Source: Actinomycetota bacterium
GTDB taxonomy: Bacteria > Actinomycetota > Actinomycetes > Streptosporangiales > Streptosporangiaceae
NCBI GenBank assembly: GCA_003140115.1
Contig: PLIQ01000386.1
Location: forward strand, 3,444 to 9,841
DNA: 6,398 nt
Direction of reading: 5' to 3'
The notes below the pieces were generated by a model. It did not search any database and was not told the origin of the DNA. It saw only the letters and a list, made by a program, of their open reading frames with translations. A program made the position numbers and the translations under genes. Below, piece after piece: positions 1 to 4,059 of the stretch (positions are counted from its first letter, which is position 1; each line of letters starts with the position of its first letter).

Positions 1-27
1 CTGAACGGATCGCCCTCGCTTCAGGCT

Positions 28-84
28 CGGACCGTAGCGCCATGGTCCGTTCGGACTCATCGAAATTCTTTTGATCCGAACGGA
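28..84. repeat. Overlapping inverted repeats in the gene-free left edge
   Basis: Two inverted repeats share sequence here. CGGACC at 28-33 pairs with GGTCCG at 44-49. TCCGTTCGGA at 46-55 is the exact reverse complement of TCCGAACGGA at 75-84, across a 19-base A/T-richer spacer. A further GAACGGA lies at 3-9. The sites could be operators for a gene beyond the left edge, or a hairpin downstream of the dehydrogenase, whose stop is at 133-135. No U-tract follows on the minus strand, so a classical terminator is not supported. Bases 1-132 contain no convincing coding sequence. Confidence 0.5.
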
Positions 85-132
85 GCGTGGTACTTGTACC
101 CGCCCGCGACGCCAGCGCTTCACAAGCCGCCG

Positions 133-873
133 TTAGCCCTGGACGGTCGGGCGAATGGTTATATCGCTGATTTCGACGTCATCGGGCTGTTCGATGGCGA
201 AGGCGATGGCGCGGGCGACGGCTTCGGGCGGGATGGCGAATTCGTCCCTGCTGCGGCGGATCTGCTCGCGGACTTCAGGGTTGTCGATGGAGTCGGCGAG
301 TTCGGTGCGGACGAAGCCTGGCGATATGGCCGTTGTCCGCAGCACGCCGTCGGTCGATTCCTGCCGCAGTCCTTCCAGCAGGGTGCGGACGGCGTTCTTG
401 GTCGCGGCGTAGACCGCCTGGGTGGGGACGATCTTCAGCCCGGCGGTGGACACCGTGGTCACCAGGTGGCCGTGCCCTTGCCGCCGGAATACCGGAAGCG
501 CCGCGGCGATGCCGTGCAGCACGCCGCGGAGGTTGACATCGATCATGGCCGACCAGCCGTCGACGTCGAGGTCGGCCATGGGCCCGATCTTGCTGATGCC
601 GGCGTTACTGACCAGCACGTCGAGCCGGCCGAACTCCGCGACCGCCCGGTCCGCCAGGCGCTGGAGGTCCTCGGGCCGGGTGACGTCCGTGGGGCAGGCG
701 ATGGCGCGTCCGCCACGGTCGCGGATCTCCTGGGCGAGCTTGTCGAGACGCTCCGTCCGGCGCGCGCCGAGGACGACGGCCGCGCCGCGCTCCCCGAGCA
801 TGCGCGCCGTAGCATCCCCGATGCCACTGCTCGCCCCGGTGATGGCGACGACCTTGCCGCTGATGCCGCTCAT
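133..873 (-). CDS. SDR family NAD(P)-dependent oxidoreductase
   Basis: A 246-residue classical short-chain dehydrogenase/reductase, the usual length for the family. It is a soluble cytoplasmic enzyme that oxidises or reduces an alcohol/carbonyl with NAD(P)(H). Visible motifs in order are the nucleotide-binding TGASSGIG at residues 12-19, an Arg-Arg pair at 38-39 after the second beta strand (suggesting NADPH preference), SNAG at 89-92, and the catalytic set Asn114, Ser142, Tyr155 and Lys159 (YAATK), followed by the conserved PG at 185-186. All active-site residues are present. The start at 873 was chosen over the longer frame opening at 930 because GAAGGG lies just upstream and the Rossmann strand begins at residue 7; the longer start would also run through the operator region. 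It is divergent from the TetR gene across about 90 bp and is probably repressed by it. The substrate cannot be inferred; YdfG-like 3-hydroxy acid dehydrogenases share this layout. Confidence 0.95.
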   Translation of the reverse strand: MSGISGKVVAITGASSGIGDATARMLGERGAAVVLGARRTERLDKLAQEIRDRGGRAIACPTDVTRPEDLQRLADRAVAEFGRLDVLVSNAGISKIGPMADLDVDGWSAMIDVNLRGVLHGIAAALPVFRRQGHGHLVTTVSTAGLKIVPTQAVYAATKNAVRTLLEGLRQESTDGVLRTTAISPGFVRTELADSIDNPEVREQIRRSRDEFAIPPEAVARAIAFAIEQPDDVEISDITIRPTVQG

Positions 874-894
874 GGGAATCCCTTCACGTAAAAT

Positions 895-941
895 GGACAT
901 GTATCCGTTTAGCTCGAGGCTACCGGACACGTGTCCGTTTA
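895..941. promoter_or_regulatory. Twin TetR-type operators in the divergent promoter region
   Basis: Two 17-bp direct copies, GGACATGTATCCGTTTA at 895-911 and GGACACGTGTCCGTTTA at 925-941, differ at two positions. Each carries a dyad; the second contains a perfect 14-bp palindrome, CGGACACGTGTCCG, at 924-937. Their starts are 30 bp apart, about three helical turns, so two dimers would sit on the same DNA face. They lie between the dehydrogenase start (873) and the TetR start (966). This is the expected place for autoregulation and repression of the divergent partner, a common TetR arrangement. Binding is inferred. The promoter hexamers are not clear enough to assign. Confidence 0.8.
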
Positions 942-965
942 TCCAATCCCCAGACAGGGGGAGCG

Positions 966-1514
966 ATGAACCCGGCCAGCCTCCGGGCCGACGCCGCCGG
1001 CAATCGCGCCCGGATCATCCAGGCCGCGCGGGCGGCGATGGCGAATGCGGACGAGGTGAAGCTCAACGCGATCGCCAGGCAGGCCGGGGTCGGCCAGGGC
1101 ACCCTCTACCGCCACTTCCCGACCCGCGAGGACCTGCTCGCCGAGGTCTACCGGGAGGACGTCGGCCAGCTCGTCGCGGCCGCGCCCGCGCTGCTCGCCG
1201 AGTACGAACCGCTCACCGCGCTGGCTCTCTGGTTTGACCTGGTGGCCGACTATGCCCGAGTCAAGCGCGGCGTCTTCGCCGCCGTCGAACTGGCGGTGTC
1301 GCAAGACCTCGCCGCGCACAGCCTGGGCCCGATCGGCGAGGCACTGACCACACTCCTCGGCGCCGGCGAAGCCGACGGGACCATCCGCCCCGACGTCGAT
1401 GCCCGCGACGTCATCCTCCTCATCGGCTACCTGACCCGGCTCGAGCCAGGCGAATGGGACACCAGAGCCCGGCACCTCCTCCAAGTCGTCCTAGACGGAT
1501 TGCGCCTGCCGTAG
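966..1514 (+). CDS. TetR/AcrR family transcriptional regulator
   Basis: A 182-residue one-component regulator of typical TetR length. The N-terminal helix (about residues 8-26, NRARIIQAARAAM) leads into the helix-turn-helix at about 33-52, with the family signature GVGQGTLYRHFPTREDLLAEVY at about 41-62. The rest (about 65-180) is an alpha-helical ligand-binding and dimerisation domain of the SbtR-like type, too variable to name a ligand. A strong GGGGGAG ribosome binding site (957-963) precedes the ATG at 966. The gene is transcribed away from the SDR gene, and the two operators at 895-941 sit directly upstream, so it probably represses itself and the dehydrogenase until an inducer, perhaps the enzyme's substrate, binds. 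A 12-bp perfect palindrome, CGTAGATCTACG (1510-1521), spans the stop codon. Confidence 0.95.
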   Translation: MNPASLRADAAGNRARIIQAARAAMANADEVKLNAIARQAGVGQGTLYRHFPTREDLLAEVYREDVGQLVAAAPALLAEYEPLTALALWFDLVADYARVKRGVFAAVELAVSQDLAAHSLGPIGEALTTLLGAGEADGTIRPDVDARDVILLIGYLTRLEPGEWDTRARHLLQVVLDGLRLP

Positions 1515-1652
1515 ATCTACGATCGCAGCCGTACGGCCAGCGCCGCCAGGTATCCGGCCTGTGTCCAGCGCGCGGGTAACGGGCTGACCGCCGCCCGCCT
1601 CGATGATCCGCGGTATCCCGTCGCGGACGAGCTTGTGATAGTCGAGGCGCAT
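1491..1652 (-). pseudogene. Frameshifted fragment of a MazG-like NTP pyrophosphohydrolase
   Basis: The first 30 residues from the ATG at 1652 begin MRLDYHKLVRDGIPRIIE and continue to PVTRALD. This matches the N-terminal signature of small MazG/phosphoribosyl-ATP-pyrophosphohydrolase-like proteins (typically YxKLVRDxIPxIIE...PVTRxLD). After LD the open frame becomes TGRIPGG... and no longer fits. Skipping one base restores the family pattern AGYLAALAVRLRS in the next frame, which then stops at 1517-1519. Family members are about 100 residues and need Glu-rich metal-binding helices further on; these are absent. The copy is therefore both frameshifted and truncated, and very probably inactive. 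Its intact form would hydrolyse NTPs to NMP and pyrophosphate. A weaker in-frame start lies at 1694. The 3' end meets the TetR stop tail to tail. Confidence 0.72.
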
Positions 1653-1679
1653 GGCCTGAAACGCTATCGCCCAGGCGCC

Positions 1680-1705
1680 TTGCCAAGATGGCAACGTGTT
1701 GCCAT
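1680..1705. repeat. Three alternating TTGCCA/TGGCAA half-sites
   Basis: TTGCCA at 1680-1685, TGGCAA at 1689-1694 and TTGCCA at 1699-1704 alternate in orientation, separated by 3 and 4 bases. This gives two overlapping inverted repeats; the right one extends to 7-bp arms (ATGGCAA at 1688-1694, TTGCCAT at 1699-1705). The array lies 28-53 bases upstream of the MazG-like fragment's start at 1652, and upstream of the antitoxin on the other strand. A cooperative repressor site is plausible. The cognate protein is unknown. Confidence 0.55.
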
Positions 1706-1797
1706 TCCAGGACGTGGCCCCGGCCCCTGCAGGTGGCCGGCTCAGGTCGTGGGCATCATGCCCGGTGCGCGTTCATTAGTCGGCGTGACCTATGGGC

Positions 1798-1810
1798 ATC
1801 CATAATGGAT
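1798..1810. promoter_or_regulatory. Palindrome at the antitoxin start, candidate auto-operator and -10
   Basis: ATCCAT, one central A, then ATGGAT form a perfect 13-bp odd palindrome covering the antitoxin's first possible ATG (1805). CATAAT (1801-1806) inside it matches a -10 box at five of six positions. It would place transcription start near 1813-1814, right at the GTG at 1814, giving a leaderless mRNA. No good -35 hexamer or Shine-Dalgarno is seen. Phd/YefM antitoxins commonly repress their own promoter through short palindromes, so this is the likely operator. A second small palindrome, GGGCAT-C-ATGCCC, lies at 1751-1763, and its GGGCATC recurs at 1794-1800. Confidence 0.45.
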
Positions 1811-2119
1811 AGCGTGAGCACGGAACAGCCAAGCGATGCTGACCGGCTGGCCGCCGCCGCCGACGAGGTTGAGGCGTGCCGCGGGCCGGTTGCCGTTGCC
1901 CGTCCCGGGCACGAGTCTGTCGTGCTGGTCTCGGCCGAGGAGTGGCAGCGCCTGGAGGAACTCGAGTCGGCCGAGTCGACGGCTTGGTGGCGGCGGGACG
2001 CCGCCGAGCGCGCTGCCGAGGGCGAGCAGCCCGGTGCCGGTGAGGAAGGCCCGGGGCTGGATGAGGCCGGGTTCCGCCGCCGGTTCGCTCATCTGCTGGA
2101 TGACGCTGGCGCTGCGTGA
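1805..2119 (+). CDS. Phd/YefM-family type II antitoxin (orphan)
   Basis: A 104-residue acidic protein. The core reads GPVAVARPGHESVVLVSAEEWQRLEELE at about residues 27-54. This is the Phd/YefM pattern of a short beta strand, a loop and a second strand (VVLVSAEEW) leading into a helix, which dimerises and binds operator DNA. The C-terminal part (about 58-100), with AWWRRDAAERAAEGE and LDEAGFRRRFAHLL, is the extended acidic segment that would wrap and neutralise a RelE/ParE-type ribonuclease toxin. The start may be the ATG at 1805 or the GTG at 1814; neither has a clear ribosome binding site and the GTG could be leaderless. An in-frame ATG at 1688 is judged too far upstream. The stop overlaps a possible toxin start (GTGA, 2116-2119), but no toxin follows: the next gene is convergent. 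Regulation by self-binding at 1798-1810 is inferred. Confidence 0.8.
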   Translation: MDSVSTEQPSDADRLAAAADEVEACRGPVAVARPGHESVVLVSAEEWQRLEELESAESTAWWRRDAAERAAEGEQPGAGEEGPGLDEAGFRRRFAHLLDDAGAA

Positions 2120-2157
2120 GCCGACCGCGCGGTCGCTGGCAACTCGACGTCTTGTAA
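2116..2157 (+). pseudogene. Possible truncated toxin start, 13 codons
   Basis: A GTG start overlaps the antitoxin stop as GTGA, the translational coupling usual for antitoxin-toxin pairs. It opens a 13-codon frame, VSRPRGRWQLDVL, ended by TAA at 2155-2157. Basic, aromatic N-termini of this sort open many RelE/ParE-like toxins, but the stretch is too short to prove homology. The toxin body would lie where the convergent lipoprotein gene now ends (2182), so it may have been deleted. It may equally be chance. Confidence 0.25.
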
Positions 2158-2181
2158 TCCCTCTTCGAGCCGGCGGCCTTC

Positions 2182-2715
2182 TTACAGGCCAACCTTGTTG
2201 ACGGCGTACTCCGCCTGGGCCTGGGTGAACCCATCGCCATCGTCTGAAGTGAGCTGCTGGATCAGGCTAGAAGCACTGAATCCGCCCATCTGGAGATAGC
2301 CCTTAGCGGCATCGACGGCCTGAGCGTCCCAGTTCGGGTTGAGGTAGTTGATAGCGAAGTTGGCATCCGCAGCGGCGAATCCCGCGCCGTCGGTGGAAGT
2401 CAGCTGCTGGAACAAGCTTTCCTGAGAAAAGCCCGAGCCCATGCTGAGGTAGCTTTGCGCGGAATCCACGGCCTGCTGCTGGGCAGTCGTGATTGCCGGA
2501 GCGCTTGTAGATGCCGCTGCCGGCGCTGACGTTGCGGCGGGAGCCGAGTTAGTGGCGGGTGCCGTGGTAGCAGCGGGTGCCGTGGTAGCAGCGGGTGCCG
2601 AGCTTGATACAGCCGGAGCGGTGCTGACGGCGGCTGGTGTGCTGCTATGGCACGCGGTGAGGCCGCCTACGATGGCGATAGCGGCGATACCGCTGACTGC
2701 TACGAGCTTCTTCAT
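2182..2715 (-). CDS. Secreted lipoprotein with two Ltp (PF07553-like) repeats
   Basis: A 177-residue exported protein. Residues 1-21 are a lipoprotein signal peptide: Lys-Lys, a hydrophobic stretch, then the lipobox LTAC with Cys22 as the lipidation site. It should be anchored to the outer face of the cytoplasmic membrane. Residues 23-76 form a disordered Ala/Pro/Thr/Ser linker that would span the wall. Two copies of one module follow, at about 79-125 and 128-177. Each reads QAVDxAxxYLxMG-GFSxxSLxQQLTSxDGxGFxxAxAxxAxNxx, the Ltp family pattern. Ltp proteins occur on Gram-positive cell surfaces; the Streptococcus thermophilus phage TP-J34 Ltp blocks superinfecting phage DNA entry. Whether this one does so is unknown. 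A strong AAGGGAAG site (2718-2725) fixes the start. The gene stands alone, converging on the antitoxin with about 60 bp between. Confidence 0.9.
   Translation of the reverse strand: MKKLVAVSGIAAIAIVGGLTACHSSTPAAVSTAPAVSSSAPAATTAPAATTAPATNSAPAATSAPAAASTSAPAITTAQQQAVDSAQSYLSMGSGFSQESLFQQLTSTDGAGFAAADANFAINYLNPNWDAQAVDAAKGYLQMGGFSASSLIQQLTSDDGDGFTQAQAEYAVNKVGL
2555..2600. repeat. 18-bp tandem repeat in the lipoprotein linker
   Basis: GCGGGTGCCGTGGTAGCA occurs perfectly at 2555-2572 and 2573-2590, followed by a 10-base partial copy at 2591-2600. On the minus strand it encodes repeated Ala-Pro-Ala-Ala-Thr-Thr. The unit is a multiple of three, so slippage would change linker length without breaking the frame. 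Confidence 0.85.
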
Positions 2716-2890
2716 GACTTCCCTTGTGTGGTTGGTCGTCCATGTTCCGGCGGAGTGCCTGCGACCGCACTACGCCAGGCCCGCCTCTCTCCGAGAGAAA
2801 AACCCAGAAACGTGATTTATTGTTCTAATTCGGGGAATGTCCCGGTGAACCGTTTATGTGATGATTTGTATGGGCACATCGGCGCGAAAT

Positions 2891-2941
2891 GGGGCTAGGT
2901 AACTTCACTCTACCCTCGGAGCCCCCAGAAGCAATTTCTGG
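2891..2941. other. Two adjacent hairpins, possible structured RNA
   Basis: GGGGCT (2891-2896) pairs with AGCCCC (2920-2925). Nested inside, GGTA (2898-2901) pairs with TACC (2911-2914) around a nine-base loop. Immediately after, CCAGAA (2925-2930) pairs with TTCTGG (2936-2941) around GCAAT; the two stems share base 2925. No known riboswitch or small RNA is recognised, and no gene starts just downstream on the plus strand. Confidence 0.4.
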
Positions 2942-3091
2942 TGAGAGGGATAGGCCGGCAGGGACACCCGCAGGGACCGCCTCAGCCTGTTTCGGGGCCA
3001 ATTAACCTCAATCGGTCAAGGGTGTTCTGGGTGCGGTTACTGATAGTGCTGCTGCCCGATTTTAGGTGTGGTGTCTGTTTGCTGTCTGGGC

Positions 3092-3107
3092 GGCAGCCTG
3101 TGCTGCC
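3092..3107 (-). terminator. Hairpin after the minus-strand chimeric gene
   Basis: GGCAGC (3092-3097) and GCTGCC (3102-3107) form a G/C-rich stem with a four-base loop, 13 bases beyond the stop codon at 3120-3122. GGGC at 3088-3091 and GCCC at 3112-3115 could extend it. No U-tract follows, as is usual for actinomycete terminators. Confidence 0.4.
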
Positions 3108-3119
3108 CGGTGCCCTAGG

Positions 3120-3620
3120 CTAAGCCGCAAGTCCGGGCTGGCGTTTCTGGGCCGCTCGTCGCGCCCGCGCTGCACAAGATTTAGTGCAGTATCGCGTTCC
3201 TCGTATCCTGGCCGCGCCGAGCAGAGTTCCGCAGTTCTGGCAGAACCGGGGCTGCTTGTCGCGGTTCGCTTCCCTCCTGGCGCGTTCCTGTTCCGCGTGA
3301 CAAGCCCGGCAGTTCCGCCATGCATCCTTGTCGAGGTAGGTGTTGGCCTCGGTGAACTCCTGCCCTGCGGGACAGTGAGTCGACAGCGATGACGCCCCGG
3401 CATCGAGTGCCGCCACGTGCCGGACTAGGCCCAGCAGCGACATGCCGGACGGCGGCCCGGTCTGCTCCGCCAGTTGCTCGCCGGTCAGGCCGGCGCACTT
3501 GTACAGCACCGTGGCACGATGCCAGTCGAGGTATGCCTGGATCATCGTGCGCTTGTCCGCGGCGAGCGGACGCGGTGTCCCGCTCCACCGCCGTGCAGTG
3601 GAGGTCATGCTGGTTATCAT
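3120..3620 (-). CDS. Chimeric ORF: truncated DinB/DUF664 N-terminus plus zinc-finger (HNH-like) tail
   Basis: This 166-residue frame joins two unrelated pieces. Residues about 5-70 (RPLAADKRTMIQAYLDWHRA..., KCAGLTGEQLAEQ, SLLGLVRHVA) match the first third of DinB/DUF664 proteins, which are mycothiol-dependent transferase-like four-helix bundles of about 160-170 residues. The bundle then stops. Residues about 82-110 (HCPAG..EFTEANTY, then CRAC at 104-107) match the small HNH-like motif proteins of actinophages and mobile DNA, but Gln87 stands where His is usual (CPAGHEF). A second zinc finger follows, with Cys127, Cys130, Cys145 and Cys149, and a basic Arg/Lys-rich tail. Starts at 3620 or 3608 are possible and neither has a Shine-Dalgarno. 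The ATG at 3620 overlaps the stop of the transposase remnant (ATGA). Fusion through deletion or insertion is inferred; DinB function is very unlikely, and DNA binding by the tail is possible. Confidence 0.65.
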   Translation of the reverse strand: MITSMTSTARRWSGTPRPLAADKRTMIQAYLDWHRATVLYKCAGLTGEQLAEQTGPPSGMSLLGLVRHVAALDAGASSLSTHCPAGQEFTEANTYLDKDAWRNCRACHAEQERARREANRDKQPRFCQNCGTLLGAARIRGTRYCTKSCAARARRAAQKRQPGLAA

Positions 3621-3820
3621 GCCAGGGCGGGCCGATCCCGCCGTTGAGCGTTAAGGTCGAGCCTGGTCTTGGCCAGGAAGCCATCGAGCAGGCCAGCGCG
3701 GTATTGCATCCGCCTGAGGCGGGTCTTCACCAGGGCGGTCAGCTGGTCGATGTCCTGCTTGACCAGGTTGGCCAGAGACCGCTTGAGATGGGATCATACG
3801 GCCTGATGTTCCCGGCCCTT
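3617..3820 (-). pseudogene. C-terminal remnant of an IS630-type transposase
   Basis: Read on the minus strand from 3793 to the stop at 3617-3619, 58 codons give SHLKRSLANLVKQDID, then LTALVKTRLRRMQYRAGLLDGF. This is the C-terminal end seen in many actinomycete IS630-family transposases (VWSxLKRSLANL...LKRMQYRPGLLDGF). Just upstream, the expected Trp of VWS is a stop: GTA TGA at 3799-3794. Before that (to about 3820), pieces such as GAAC...CAGGCCGTATG resemble the NPxE-VW segment but with bases missing. The DDE catalytic core and the rest of the element are gone. The gene is dead by both truncation and nonsense mutation. No inverted terminal repeat or target duplication can be delimited. Confidence 0.7.
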
Positions 3821-3866
3821 CGAGTTCATGATCCTGAGCTGCACAACCCCTGCTGCGTAAGGGTTT

Positions 3867-3944
3867 CTGATCCGAGGAGCCGTGAGGGCACCCCGGTTCC
3901 GAACGGGCCGTGGTTCCCTCGCCCTGACGCTCGGTGCTGATCAG
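3867..3944. repeat. Long imperfect palindrome (nested stems)
   Basis: The outer arms CTGATCCGAG (3867-3876) and CTCGG-tgct-GATCAG (3930-3944) pair with a four-base bulge. Inside, GAGGGCACCCCGG (3884-3896) and CCGTGGTTCCCTC (3908-3920) pair at 11 of 13 positions, around TTCCGAACGGG. The block lies between the transposase remnant and the phosphoesterase. It may be an end of a mobile element, a REP-like sequence or a transcribed structure. An alternative fold pairs GAGCCG (3877-3882) with CGGTTC (3894-3899). Confidence 0.5.
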
Positions 3945-3983
3945 TTCCCACGCACTGGTCACCGGGGGATACTAACGGCATCA

Positions 3984-4008
3984 GGCCGGGGTGGAATTGC
4001 CACCGGCC
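3984..4008 (+). promoter_or_regulatory. Hairpin in the phosphoesterase upstream region
   Basis: GGCCGGGGTGG (3984-3994) and CCACCGGCC (4000-4008) form a nine-base-pair stem with a two-G bulge and an AATTG loop, ending 51 bases before the start codon at 4060. A smaller CCAC-ACACC-GTGG hairpin follows within 4015-4027. TACTAA at 3970-3975 could be a -10 box, in which case these hairpins are in the 5' leader, but no good -35 is present. They might instead stop read-through from the left. Confidence 0.35.
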
Positions 4009-4059
4009 GTTAAACCACACACCGTGGCTTCGCCGCAAACGGACCGCGAAAGAGATGCC

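Larger units (their letters stand above)
2716..3119. other. Gene-free intergenic stretch, about 400 bases
   Basis: No frame here shows convincing coding character. Small open frames exist (for example 2941-3123 plus) but have no ribosome binding site or recognisable motif. The part at 2815-2890 is clearly more A/T-rich than its surroundings, and on the minus strand it offers a weak promoter candidate for the lipoprotein (TTCACC, then TAGAACAAT; poor match). Structured elements are hairpins at 2891-2941 and 3092-3107. GCAGGGAC occurs twice within 2959-2979. Confidence 0.6.

Noticed and set aside
94..891. Long plus-strand open frame (265 codons) opposite the dehydrogenase
   Set aside because: It is rich in Gly, Asp and Arg with no recognisable motif. 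The minus strand encodes a complete SDR, so this is a high-GC shadow.
422..1237. Plus-strand open frame of 271 codons spanning the SDR start, the operators and the TetR start
   Set aside because: It would run through the regulatory region and two real genes. Its composition (Arg/Pro/Ser) is typical of an out-of-frame reading.
939..1484. Minus-strand open frame opposite the TetR gene
   Set aside because: The TetR signature on the plus strand is unambiguous. The antisense frame has no family resemblance.
2489..2815. Plus-strand frame rich in Ala/Gly/Val opposite the lipoprotein linker
   Set aside because: It mirrors the APAATT repeats of the real lipoprotein and has no ribosome binding site.
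2890..2990. Possible c-di-AMP (ydaO-type) or other known riboswitch
   Set aside because: The conserved ydaO blocks are not found and no wall-hydrolase or transporter gene follows on the plus strand.
2941..3123. 60-codon plus-strand frame with a hydrophobic stretch
   Set aside because: It has no Shine-Dalgarno and no recognisable motif, and it ends inside the chimeric gene's 3' end. It cannot be supported as a gene.
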